NCBI RefSeq assembly: GCF_963169125.1
Contig: NC_084795.1
Location: 95,166,911 to 95,230,910, forward strand
Reading direction: 5' to 3'
DNA length: 64,000 bases
Source: Humulus lupulus
Taxonomy: Eukaryota > Streptophyta > Magnoliopsida > Rosales > Cannabaceae
Both the position numbers and the translations under genes were made by a program. Positions 42,321 through 53,599 of this stretch are shown piece after piece. The number at the start of each line of letters is the position of its first letter. The first letter of the stretch is position 1. The notes under the pieces were generated by a model. That model was not told where the DNA came from, ran no database searches, and was given only the letters and a program-made list of their open reading frames with translations.

Positions 42321-42767
42321 AGGTTTATCTCGAGGTCCACCGACAAGTGTCTCCCATTCTTTGACATCCTCAAAGGGAGCAAAAAGTTCGCTTGGGATGA
42401 AAGATGTGAGGAAGCATTTGTCAAGCTGAAAGAGCACCTGGGGAAGCCACCCCTGTTGGCAAAGCCAGAGAAGGGCGAGAATCTGTACCTGTACTTAGCG
42501 GTGTCTGAGCATGCCATCAGCGCAGCCTTGGTTAAGGGAGAGAAGAAGCAGCAGCAACTCGTATACTACATCAGCAAGCGTTTGGTGGACTCGGAGAACC
42601 GGTATCCAGAGATCGAAAAATTGGCCTATGTACTAGTGGTGGCTTCGAGGAAGTTGAGGCCTTACTTCCACGCACATACAATTGAGGTCCTAACAGATAA
42701 TCCATTGAGGCAGGTCTTACATAAGCCTGAGACTTCGGGGAGACTAATGAAATGGTCATCGAGCTAA
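42320..42767 (+). pseudogene. Element D first (Ty3-type) RNase H, degenerate
   Basis: Continues the RT frame: FAWDERCEEAFVKLKEHLG, then LYLYLAVSEHAISAALV, where Ty3-type RNase H has a catalytic Asp that is not seen here; then YYISKRLVDSENRYPEIEKL and EVLTDNPLRQVLHKPETSGR. Loss of catalytic residues in this domain with gain of a second RNase H is known for Tat. A frameshift near 42750 ends the frame. Confidence 0.8.
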
Positions 42768-43330
42768 GTCAATTTGATATTGTATACACTCCAAGGGCTT
42801 CCATCAATGGACATGTGCTGGCAGATTTTATAGTAGAATTCACCCATCAGCCGAATAAAGGAAGGAATGAAGAAGGGGAGCAGCCTGTTATGAAGGAAGA
42901 GCTAGGAGGTTTGGAGGAGTGGAGTTTGCATGTTGACGGGGCGTCAAATGAAGGAGAATCAGGGGCGGGCATCATGATGACTGGGCCCGAGGGACACAGA
43001 ATGTATTGCGCAATCCGATTTGGGTTTGAGGCCTCCAATAATGAGGCAGAGTACGAGGCGCTCCTAGCTGGCCTGCGTTTGGCCCAGGAACTAAGAGTGA
43101 CGCGCCTTCATATCTTTAGTGACTCTCAATTGGTAGTATGCCAAGTAAAGGGGGAGTACCAGGCAAGGGGACCCAAGATGGCAGCCTACTTGGAGAAGGT
43201 GAAGGGCTATCTAGGACAGTTGGTGGCATATAATATAGAGCAAATCCCCAGAGAAAAGAATACCCATACCGATGCACTCGCAAAGCTGGCATCTACCAAG
43301 GATGGTGATATCCTGGAGTCAATACCCATG
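42752..43330 (+). pseudogene. Element D second, archaeal-type RNase H (aRNH)
   Basis: Starts IELSQFDIVYTPRASINGHV. The catalytic set is complete: Asp in LHVDGASNEGESGAG, Glu in ASNNEAEYEALLAGL, Asp in FSDSQLVVCQVKGEY and Asp in THTDALAKLAS. This is the plant/archaeal RNase HI form acquired by Tat elements and would degrade the RNA template during cDNA synthesis. The domain itself has no stops. Confidence 0.88.
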
Positions 43331-44632
43331 GAATACTTACCCAAGCCCAGCATCGAAGGCGCGGACGTGCACATGATTGGTGTCCCAAGGGAATCATGGA
43401 CCGAGCCAATCAAGAGGTACCTGGAAGAAGGAACCTTGCCTACAGATAAAAACGAGTCCCGGAGGTTGGTGTACAAGGCCGCAAGATACACCCTGGTAGA
43501 TGGGGTCCTTTACAAAAGAGGATTCTCAATGCCACTCCTGCGGTGTGTGGAAGAGGAGGAGGCGTTGAAAGTGTTGCATGAGATACATGAGGAAGAGTGT
43601 GGCAACCACGAGAGCGGACCCTCCACGACTAGGAAGGCCATGAGACAAGGATACTACTGGCCCTCCATGGAGAAAGATGTGCATGACTTTGCCATGAAAT
43701 GCGACAAATTCCAGAGGCACGCCAACTACCCTCGGAAACCCCCAAGCGAACTGACTAGCATGACCAGCCCCTGGCCCTTCGCTATCTAGGGGATAGACTT
43801 AATCGGTGCTCTTCGTACAGGCAGGGGTGGAGCGAAGTACGCAGTGGTGGCAGTGGACTATTTCACTAAGTGGGTAGAGGCAGAACCCCTTGTGAAGATA
43901 ACCGCCAAGCACATCACCTCTTTCGTCAACAAGTTCATTGTTTGTAGATATGGAATACCCTACAAGAGTATTTCCAACAATGGTACCCAGTTCAAGGGAG
44001 GAGCTTTCGATGAATATTGTAGGGAAAGGGGCATAAGGAGGAGTTTCTCCGCGGCTGTACACCCCCAGGCCAATGGGCAAGTGGAGGCCATAAACAGGGT
44101 CCTTAAGAAGAACCTGAAGACAAAGCTAGAAAAGATGAAGGGAGCCTGGGTGGATGAGCTACCAAATGTGTTGTGGGCTTATAGAACCACCCCACGCACG
44201 ACTACTGGGGAGTCCCCATTCTCCTTGGCCTATGGGTGCGAGGCCGTGCTCCCAATCGAGATGCAAGTCGAGTCCCACAGGGTACAGGCATATGGAGACG
44301 AAGCCAACCGCGTGGCCCTGACCGAAAGCTTAGACATGCTCGAAGAGAAGAGAGAAAAAGCACAAATGAGGGGGGCAGTATACCAGCAGCGTGCCGTAAG
44401 GTACTACAATTCGAGGGTGCGAGAGAGAACTTTCAGAGTTGGCGACCTGGTGCTAATGAAGGTACTCCCTATCACGCAAGACCCAGGCGCAGGAGTGCTG
44501 GGGGCGAATTGGGAAGGGCCCTACCAGGTGGCTCAGTGCATACCCCCGAACACTTACAAGCTGGCGCGCATGGACGACACCATCATACCCCGAGCATGGA
44601 ATGCGGAGCACCTGAGGAAGTACTACCAATAA
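43331..44632 (+). pseudogene. Element D integrase (Cys to Phe and Asp to Asn)
   Basis: The zinc-binding region has the His pair (ECGNHESG near 43600) but reads CDKFQRHA at 43700-43720, where the family has CDKCQRHA; Phe codon TTC at 43709-43711. A TAG at 43787 replaces the Trp codon in PWPFAI-GIDLIG. The core has the first Asp in VAVDYFTKWVEAEP, but the second motif is ISNNGTQF instead of SDNGTQF (AAC at 43976-43978). The Glu in ANGQVEAINRVLKK is kept. The C-terminal part runs to 44632 (NWEGPYQVAQ, EHLRKYYQ). Integrase activity is almost certainly lost. Confidence 0.9.
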
Positions 44633-45636
44633 GACTTCCACTCCCAGCACATGCAGTAGCTGTGTTTAGTTTGTCGCAGGATAGGCTATCTCAGTAGACG
44701 AGAATCAAAGAGGTTACCTACATAACCCCCAAGTAGATGTAAGCCTTCTATATGCATGTCGTTGTAATCTGACTTCTATAAATGAAAATGTTCACAACTT
44801 CACATGTGATTTTTTCTTTTTCATGCGAGCATCAACCGAACTGCCTGCTGAATTAAATCTCACCAAGCACTTAGGGGGCAGGACAGGAGGCATGAGCAAA
44901 AAAAAAAAATCTCTCTTATATTCAAAAGGAGTAGCTACCCTTATGAATATCAAGGGAGCAGTTTAAAAGGATGACCTCCAACGAAAGGCCGACACCCCAA
45001 AAGGTGAGGCTGTAAGGAGGGAATCACCCGATAAGTCTAGATCGGCCATTAAGCCGGCTAGCCCAAAAAGGGTCTTACAAGGGACCCTTGGAAAAAAAAA
45101 TAGTACTATGTATAAGGACGAGAAGGACGCTTCTCGTAAAAAAGTAATAAGCGCGCACAATGAATATAAAAGGACCTCAATAGCCCAACGGGTTAATGTG
45201 TCCTTACAAGTATAATCAAGGTGCACCGGAAAGGTTATCGTCATCAGATCAAAAAAAAAAAAAGGAAGAAAGGGCACCTCAAGAATGCTTTGGAGGAGGA
45301 TAGAACCCTTGAACTCGCGAAAATAAGTTGGAGAGCATGCCACTTGGCTAGGCAAGTCTTGGTGTGGACAAGTGGCTTCGAACCTTGGGATCCGCGATTG
45401 AGGATGATTAGTCCTTATGCAGCCTTAGGAACTTTCATGGATCCCCCAAGTGTTAGGTGGCTGTCGTGTTCCTTTAGACACTAAACACAAAACCAAACCT
45501 CACCTCGTACTTCTTCGAGCGACGTTGAAAAATTTCCAAGGCTAAGTCCCCCAAGGGTGGCCGTACCTGTCAAGCAAGAGAAATAGAGAGAGTCTACAAG
45601 CACACTCAAAAGTATACTTATAGACTCGGGGGGAAG
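44633..45636 (+). other. Element D 3' noncoding region, hairpin and polypurine tract
   Basis: About 1 kb between integrase and the 3' LTR. Shares blocks with element C: GAATCAAAGAGGTTACCTA (44702), CACCAAGCACTTAGGGGGCA (about 44861), the CGGCC/GGCTAGCC block (45040) and the hairpin CGAGAAG-CTTCTCG (45119-45136). No counterpart of C's antisense coiled-coil ORF is seen. The PPT is CGGGGGGAAG at 45627-45636. Confidence 0.75.
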
Positions 45637-46872
45637 TGTAAATGTGGAAAATTTTCCTTTGTGAATTTTATTTCACCAGTGAAGCTCTATGCTACGAGGT
45701 ATCCTACATGCTACTTGGTGCACGTACAAGGGGACGAGGATATCACACGGCGTTGAAGGAGTTGGGCTAAGAGAGCCACCCTCACTATGCGAGGGCCCTT
45801 GACCACCCGCCAAACCAAACGCCACCCTCGCTGTGCGAGAGTCCTCGGATGGCCATCAGCGTACGCCTTGACCCCTCAGGCATCGGACCTCACCTCGCCT
45901 GCACGCGGGAGAAGAAGACCAGCCTCGCTACGCGAGGCACCCTCGCTACGCGAGGCACCCTCGCTACGCGAGGCACCCTCGCTATGCGAGGGTGTGGCCT
46001 TGTCGCGGCGCCCATACCCCGAGCCATGGCCACATCCAAGGGAAGAAGGCCAGCCTCGCTATGCGAGGGTGTGGCCTTGTCGCGGCACCCGCACCCCGAG
46101 CCACGCCTACACCCGAGGGAAGAGGGCCAGCCTCGCTACGCGAGGAACCCTCACTATGCGAGGGTGTGGCTTTGTTGCGGGTCCCATGCTGCGAGCCTCG
46201 TGTCCATGTGACCGGCATAAGCCGGCCCCAACCCCTGGCACCTTGACTTCTCAGAACACGCATAGGTTGAAGCCTCCTTGACATAGGCACAGGATCACTT
46301 GGAGGAACCTTGTTGATATGCCAAACGAACATGGAGCATTGAACGGGGATCGATGAGGATGACCGAGTACGGAACACATGCGCTAACACGGGGCGTACGG
46401 TTATGGAAAGAACAGAGGCATGACCCTATGATCTGCATCTAAGGAGTAGTGGCGGTACGGACCTGTACGAAGAGTAGTGGTACCACTTGGACACCCCCGA
46501 CCATACGCCAGAGCCAACAGTACTATGTCCTAGGCCACGACTCTGACACCATCAGGGTAGACACCACTACGCCCTGAGCCACTACACTATCAGAGTACCT
46601 GTGTACGTCCCTGTGGTCTGGGACTTGTTTGTATCCAGGGTCAATAGAGCCCCCCCCCCCCCCCCTCTATAAATAGGCTCCAACCCCTCAGGCTAAGGGG
46701 TTGGAAAACTGAATGGATGAAAGAGACTTAAGAAAAATATGTTTCTGGTTTTCATTGTGGCCTGAGTTTCCTTCTGTTGATTAGAGTTCTTCCTATCTAA
46801 TTCAAAGCTTTCTATAGTATAGAGATTAAAGTTTTCTAACCATCAATCGTTGACGAGTTCTTACCGTCAACA
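45637..46872 (+). repeat. Element D 3' LTR
   Basis: 1236 bp. Same features as the 5' LTR: hairpin repeats at 45775-46170, a C run of 16 (46650-46665) and TATAAATA (46668-46675). The 23-bp length difference from the 5' LTR comes from hairpin-unit turnover and the C/CT tract. TTTAC follows at 46873-46877. Confidence 0.93.
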
Positions 46873-47982
46873 TTTACGTTCCGAAATGGAAATGGGAGGA
46901 TATAGCATTTTGTGGTAGGGTTACCCAGGACCACAAAGCAGCATGATTCTGTTTGGGTAATAGTGGATAGGATCACTAAGTCTGCCCATTTTCTGCAGTT
47001 AAGATCACCTACTCGATGGACCAATATGCAGTATTATATGTGAGTGAGATAGTGAGACTTCATGGGGTTCCAAAGTTGATAATTTCCGATCGAGGGTGAG
47101 TGTTCACATCAAACTTTTTGAAGGGACTACATAGAGCTATGGGAACAAGGCTAATGTTTAGCACCGCGTTTCATCCTCAGACTGATGGGCAGTTCGAGAG
47201 AACTATACAGATTTTAGAGGACATGTTGAGATGCTGTGCTTTGGACTTTTCAGAGTCTTGGAATCGATACCTACCCCTATTGGAGTTCTCCTATAATATC
47301 AGTTATCAATCCACTATTGGGATGGCTCCCTATGAGATGCTTTATGGGTGCAAGTGTAGATCTCCTTTGCACTGGGATGAGGTAGGGGAGAAATAGATTT
47401 TAGGTCCTGAGGCAGTTCGGGAAGCCAGTGAGGCAATTCAGAAAATTCGCCAAAGGATGCTTACCACGCAGAGTAGGCAAAAGAGTTACGCGAACCTTAA
47501 GAGAAGGGACATTGAGTTTTCAGTGGGCGAGTTTGTGTTCTTGGAAGTCTCGCCGATGAAGGGTGTTATGCGTTTTGGAAAGAAAGGGAAGTTGAGTCCT
47601 AGATATATAGGTCCATTTGAGATTTTGGACAGAGCAGGGAAAGTTGGGTACCGTTTAGCACTGCCCCCAGCACTAGCTGAAACACATAATGTCTTTCACA
47701 TCTCGATGTTGCGTAAGTACGTGTCAGATCCCTCTCATGTTTTGAGTTACGAACCATTACAGCTGAAGGAGGACCTAAGTTACGATGAACAACCAAAGCG
47801 TGTTATCGAAAAGGGAATCAAGGAAGTGAGATCCAAAAGGACTCTATTAGTTAAGGTTCTGTGGAAGAATAGTATGAAACGAGAAGCAACATGGGAGTTA
47901 GAGGAGGACATGAGAGAAAGATATCCTAAATTATTTGGTAAGAAAAAATTTCGGGACGAAAATCCTTTTAAGGAGGATATAT
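46873..47982 (+). pseudogene. Element B integrase core and chromodomain-like tail
   Basis: Resumes after element D with PKWKWEDIAF. A small deletion and stops disturb the stretch around the first catalytic Asp (VDRITKSAHF near 46965). After a TGA/TAG near 47099 the frame reads RAMGTRLMFSTAFHPQTDGQ with the catalytic Glu in GQFERTIQILEDML. A stop near 47396 is followed by VGEFVFLEVSPMKGVMRFGK and FHISMLRKYVSDPSHVLSYE. A chromodomain-like tail (LLVKVLWKNSMKREATWELE, RERYPKLF) ends in the usual CGGGACGAAAATCC 3' motif. Homologous to element A 1940-2758. Confidence 0.88.
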
Positions 47983-49192
47983 TGTAGTGCACCAATTTTT
48001 TTTTTATTTTGTGCTTTGTTTTATTTAATTGTTAATTGTTGTGAATTTTTTTTATTTGTTACAATTGTTGGTAGAAATTGTTTGAACTTAATTGTTAATT
48101 GTTTCGTTTATTAATTAATTTAATTTCTGAATAAAGGAATTTTGGTTGAATGCACCAAGGTGCATGATAGGTAGTGATGCATCCTAGAAATTAAGTGTGT
48201 GCATGTGCATGGTTGCATGGTGCACTTGCATAGAATTTTCTACACACTTTTATTTCCTTTTATTAGAATTATTTTAGTTATTTAAAATGAAAAAAATAAA
48301 AATATGGAAAGGGAAAAGAGTGGGTGTGTGAAGCATAGTGGGAAAGAGGCTACTTCTTTTCCTATTTTATTTGGCAATTAAAATAAATAAAATTGAAGAC
48401 AATAGCTAAAATGGGAAAGTGAGGTTTTCATCTTTTATCATATGGATTATTTTTCCTTTATTGAAGACAATCAAATAAAATAATTCGGGAAAAGGGATTT
48501 GAATGGGAAACTTACCCATTCCCATTAGGATTAGTGTGGCTAGATTAGATTAAAAGGAAGGAAAGAAAACAAAATAGCCTTTATGCTCTTAAGGTGCCAT
48601 CGACTAGGAGGTGAAGGAGAGAGAGAGTGTGCATGAGAGCTAGAGAGAGAAAGAGAGAAAGGAAGAAAGAAAGAAAGGAAGAAGGAGAGGAAGAAGGAGA
48701 AGGTTTTGGAAAAATATAGGTTGGTGTTCTTGATCCTTAAGTACGATGTATGACGATGTATGGATATATGATGTTGTATGAGTCTTACGATATGAGTATG
48801 CCTTTATTGTATTTTCTTTGTTTGTTGCTTGTACTTCCTTACTTAACTTTTAGCTCACCCCATTACTTTCCCCCTTTCAGGTAATAAATAGGGTTTCTCT
48901 TTGGCACACGTGGTGATATGAGGAGTTCCGACGTCAGAGTGTGAATGGCATGGGGGTATCCTATGGACGAGTAAACGATCAACTTAAACGCCAATTTTTT
49001 TAAGAACAATGTTATGTTTTATTTTGATATCATAACTTATCAGTGACTATATTTATTTTTAAAAATGTTGCATGAGAACTTCTATTTTATTTTAAACTAT
49101 TGGGCCCAACTTGCATGTTTTAGCAAGACCCCACTGAAATTTTCATAGAATAAGAGGTTTTCTTCTATAAGTTTATGAGCATGGAGGTGTTT
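47983..49192 (+). repeat. Element B 3' LTR with large internal deletion and lost end
   Basis: Starts TGTAGTGCACCAATTTT after the PPT AAGGAGGATATAT. The first 740 bp match the start of the inverted copy (52332 leftward), with GA-rich simple sequence at 48617-48705. The sequence then jumps at about 48725 to the final 450 bp as in the 5' LTR (26360-26800). The last 50 bp including the LTR terminus are missing, because homology stops at about 49190. Confidence 0.82.
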
Positions 49193-52100
49193 TATTTGCT
49201 TTTCATACAACATACAAAATACATGCAAACCAGTCATATCAATGCAAAGTAAATACATGATTCATCAAATTCATCATATCATCTCAAAATAGCATTTCAT
49301 ACTTCATATCACATTACATCATCATACATAACATTTAACCTCAAACAAACCCATTTTAATTACCGTTCATAGCATAAATAAATAGAATTTTATCTAACTT
49401 CCTTACCTCAGGTCCGAGCAAAGCAAAAATTGAACAAACTTCACAACGAGCCTATAATCATAATCAAATAGCATTCTTCAGCATCACATAAGATTTTTAT
49501 GCTCAACTCATATACCTCATGTGTGCATGGGTGCAATTTATACATAATTTCCAAACATGCACATTTTTCACATAGAATCTCACAAAAGAATAATGTCAAT
49601 TCTACCTATTATCCATGTATGGTTTTTAAGTCAAAATTATATGGTTGAATAATAGACATATTTTTTAACGTAAAAGTGTATTTGCATGCGACATGCATAC
49701 GTGGGAGCGTTGTTAAAAATTGACATTAAAAACGATAATTTCTATACACTTATTTCTAACCTTTTCAACATAAAGATTTAGTAACATAATTGCCTCATCA
49801 TTATTTATTTCCTTTAAATTCCTAAGTTGATTAAACCTCTTAAGATATTATTCTTATTTCATAAAAATAATTTATTTAGCCATTTTAAAAAAAAAAATAA
49901 TTCCATTTATTATTTTTAATTGCATAAAAAATAACAAAAATTTGAAATTATTTAAAAGTACTTATAAATATCATGTTTCCTTTAACAAATAACACTTTAT
50001 TTAAATTAATAAAATTACAAGATTTGATGTGTGAAAAATATAAAATATAATTTGAAGAGTGAGAAAAATATATTTTTGATTGTATTATTTAAGGCTTAAT
50101 TTATGTAGTGTAAACTCATATGTGATAACCAAAATAATTATTTTTAATTATTAAACTAAACTTTCAGCCACCATTTATTTTGCTTAAAATTCAAAAGTGA
50201 GTCTAAAGTCAACATTTTTCTTAATTAAAATAAAGAAAATCATACGTATTAAAATGTGAACATTCAAGGTTATATTTAAAATATAATTTTAATTTATATA
50301 TTGTTTAGGGTATTAATTTATTTCAACATACACACAAAATTCCTTTCATTTAAAAGGCAACTTCTTATTTTTACTCAAAACTTTCAGCAACATATTAAAC
50401 ACTCAAAAATCATAAACTTGAAATTAAAACTTATATTTTCTTTATAAAATATATAAAAAAAAAACTGTAGATATTTATTTGTGTAAAAATGTCATTTTAA
50501 TGTGAATTAAAATACCCTTTTAATTTCATAAAATCATCATAGTACTTGCAAAAATATTAATGCATGCAAATCTTTATTTCACCAAATTTCACACCAATCA
50601 TTCACAAAAATCAGCAAGCAATATTCATCATGAAATTCATCCTTTTTACACCATCCTTCACAAAACTCATACAATAATCATACATGTTTAATCAACTCAA
50701 AATTAAACACATAACCTAGCTTGCACCTATTATCATATTATCAATCTAGGAAGAATCCCTAACATCACATAGACATTCAAATCATAGGCATACTTCAAGA
50801 TCAATTATACATATACATGACACAAGAACCCTTGGCTGAAACTCTCTTCACTTAAACTTAAAATAAAACCAAAAATCTAATTTACATCCACATAGACCCT
50901 AACATGTTTCTACACCTCTTTTAAGTATTTAAATATTACCATTAGCATAAAATAATTAATCAAACTACCTTAAAACATACTCATAAGGCCGAAACATCCA
51001 AAGTACTATTTTCAAAATATATCACCAAATTTTCATGCCCTGTTTTAGAAAATAAATCATTAGGTCCACACAAGGACATACAACAAGATTCCTCATTTAA
51101 ACCCACCATGCTTCAAAAAATATCATAATCATAAAACATAACTACCTCATCAAAGTGACAAAACATTGAGATTTCCATAGATTATAATCCTCTTTTCAAA
51201 GAGTAATGATATGTGCACCCAAAATATACACTCAAATATTACACACAGTGATGTGGTAATTTGGCCTAGCCAATCACATTTATTAAAACTGGGACCCACT
51301 GTTTTAAAAAGCAGTGACACGTCACTGTGTGTAATATTTGGGTGCATATTTTAGGTGCACATATCATTACTCATTTTCAAAACAAAACCCAATCATGACC
51401 CAAGAGATTACAATCACCCAAACAACAAAAGATTGGGGACAAATTTCTATTACTTTCCTTAATTGTGTTGAAAAACACAAAAGCACAATGACCTTGGGCA
51501 CCCTAGGGTTTTCGAACCCACACAAAGAAAAAAAAAACAAGAGCATTAACATGAATACTAGAGATTAAAAGATGAGAGGGTCAAACAACCAAGAATCAAA
51601 GACACTCACCTAAGACCTTCAAAATTCTCCTCTTCCCTTCTCCTTCTTTCTCTTCTCTCTCTCTCTCTCTAGAATCCGTGCCTCTCCTTTCTCTCTCTCC
51701 TTCTCTTGAATTTGGCAGCCCAAGCAACAAAAAAAAAATGGCTCCCCTATTTTCTTTATTTCCCTTTTATCTAACCTAGGAAATAATAGCCTAATGGGAA
51801 AAATGGGTAAGTTTCCTTTATTTTTATTTTATTTGATTTTTCTCTTGATTGGTAGGAAAATAAAGATGGCAACATTTTCCCTATTTTAACCTCAATTTAC
51901 CAATCTATTTTATTTGATTAAAAAAATTAAATGGGAATAAAATCCTTCCCTTTTCCCACTATGCTACACGCCCACTCCTTTCCTTTTTTATTTTCTTTTT
52001 TTCTTTTTTCTTCATTTTAATTAGCTAAAGATAATTCTAATAAAAGGAAATAAAAGAGTGTAGAAAACTCTATGCAAGTGCACCATGCAACCATGCACAT

Positions 52101-52332
52101 GCAAACACTTAATATCTAGGGTGCATTACTACTTACCATGCACCTTAGTGCATTCAACCAAAACTCATTTATTCACAAATTAAATTAATAAATAAACAAA
52201 ACAAGTATCAATTAAATTCAAACAAATTTCTACCAACAATTCTAACAAATAATAAAAAAAATCTACAACACTTAACAATTAAATAAAACAAAGCACAAAA
52301 TTAATAAAGAGAAAAAAAATTTGTGCGCTACA
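49193..52332 (-). repeat. Inverted B-family LTR (5' four-fifths)
   Basis: On the minus strand it starts TGTAGCGCACAAATTTT at 52332 and matches the B 5' LTR from 49985 (AAGGAAACATGATATTTATAAG) to 49194 (TGTATGTTGTATGAAA). Its last 800 bp are absent; instead it abuts the 3' LTR of B head-on. It is the only copy showing the middle of this about 3.9-kb LTR. The right border is a true LTR end inside Tat fragment G (next bases CCCAT). Confidence 0.82.
51201..51372. mobile_element. 172-bp MITE, Mutator-like
   Basis: Long terminal inverted repeats of about 50 bp: the left end begins GAGTAATGATATGTGCACC and the right end is its inverse. TATTACACACAGTGA and its inverse form the inner arms. It is flanked by 9-bp near-duplications CTTTTCAAA (51192-51200) and ATTTTCAAA (51373-51381). 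The 9-bp duplication and the G-starting TIR suggest the Mutator superfamily. It has no coding capacity. Confidence 0.8.
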
Positions 52333-52439
52333 CCCATAGTGGCACCAGCCATTGAAGCGCAGCTAGACGCTTTTGACTCAGATGGTTAAGGAACTACACC
52401 CTTGAAACCCACTGATATTGACCTAGAGAGAAGAAAAGG

Positions 52440-53410
52440 ATCCCCCTTCTTTGATTGAATAAATGTCTTAGCAATTCCTCCTAAGTTTAAAATGCTAACT
52501 TGGAAGATGTATACTAGAAAAACAGATCCAATATCTTATGTAAACAAATTTGAGATACAAACTTACCTTCAAGGCATTAGAGATGATGTTTGGTGCAGGA
52601 TTTTCCTGCTACCTTGATTGACGTTGCCCAACAATGGTTATTTAAATTAGAAATCTGGAACCATTAATTCTTGGGATTCGTTTGTGAAACTCTTTTACTC
52701 GCAGTTCTTTACTGCTTGGACTTTACCTGTTGAACTCGATGACCTTGTAGATATCAAACAAGGACCTGATGAGCCTCTCAAAGATTATGTACAATGATTT
52801 ATGCAAGAAGTTGCTCATTCTAAAACTGTTAGCGATGATGGTAAGCTGATGGTCATTATGGATGGAATAAAAGTTAAGGGACCATTATGGTCTCATTTAA
52901 GAAGAAAAATTGTCTACTCAGCCAGGGAATTCCTTGACCGAGGAGATGAGTTTATCAAATTAGAAGAAGTCATCCAAAAATTCGACCATGCTAACCAGGT
53001 TGTAGTAGGAACCAGTAATGCTTAGAACAAAAATCAATGTGCAAACCCCAATCAAAACCAAAAAAATAATGGCAATGGGAATAAGAACAGTCAAAATAGT
53101 GGGAAGTGGAATAACAATTCAAATAGTGCCACTAATAACGATAACAATAAAAGGGCAAAGACTAGTGATAAGCCCCGGGAATATGTGCATCGGTTCACCA
53201 CTTATTCTACATTATTAGAGTCGTGAGTAGACATCTTTCTAGTCATCCAAGAAGAAGTCTCCTACGTGAAACACACAACTATCCAGAAGGATATTAGTAA
53301 AAGGGATACCAATAAGTTCTACAGATTCTATAACGATTATGGACACGACACTAATGAGTGTAACCAGTTCAAAGACGAGATTGAATTTCATATTCATGAA
53401 AACCATTAAG
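52440..53410 (+). pseudogene. Fragment G gag (broken)
   Basis: Gag core pieces: FYSQFFTAWTLPVELDDLVD near 52690, GPDEPLKDYVQ then a stop, and FMQEVAHSKTVSDDGKLMVI to DHANQVVVGTSNA at 52801-53023. An Asn-rich linker (NGNGNKNSQNSGKWNNNSNS) and a degenerate knuckle, NDYGHDTNECNQFKDEIE at about 53330-53385, follow. The first Cys and His of the knuckle seem replaced (FYRFYNDYGH). Several stops and frame changes. Confidence 0.75.
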
Positions 53411-53599
53411 AAATAAGGAGGTATGTTTGTCGATCACTCGACCAACAACCACATGTTGCGTGTGTTCCTGATACACCAGCCCAGTCGTTACTACATGTCC
53501 CTGTAGTAGGACGACTAGACATGATTTGTGGAGGACCATATTTGGCCGTGACAGTAAAAAGCCGTAGAAAAATATACTAAAAACTATGTTATGAGTCGA

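Larger units (their letters stand above)
38746..46872 (+). mobile_element. Element D: Tat-lineage Ty3/gypsy element with dual RNase H
   Basis: 8127 bp. LTRs at 38746-39958 and 45637-46872 are nearly identical outside repeat blocks; PBS, PPT and TTTAC duplications are all present, so it is a recent insertion. The coding order is shortened gag, protease, RT, RNase H, a second archaeal-type RNase H, integrase; the second RNase H before integrase is typical of Tat. Gag to RNase H share one frame (40026-42767) with six stops. One frameshift near 42750 leads to the aRNH-integrase frame, which has one stop. Confidence 0.93.
25287..49192 (+). mobile_element. Element B: Ty3/gypsy chromovirus, plus strand, with two nested insertions
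   Basis: Order: truncated 5' LTR, tRNA-Met PBS, gag, protease, RT [Cassandra/LARD composite 30066-37714], RNase H, integrase zinc domain [element D 38746-46872], integrase core and chromodomain-like tail, PPT, 3' LTR with an internal deletion. Removing both insertions and one copy of each duplication brings neighbouring pol codons back together. Both LTRs are rearranged: the 5' LTR lacks about 2.3 kb at its start, and the 3' LTR lacks about 2.7 kb internally. The complete LTR was about 3.9 kb, judging from the inverted copy at 49193-52332. Confidence 0.88.
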
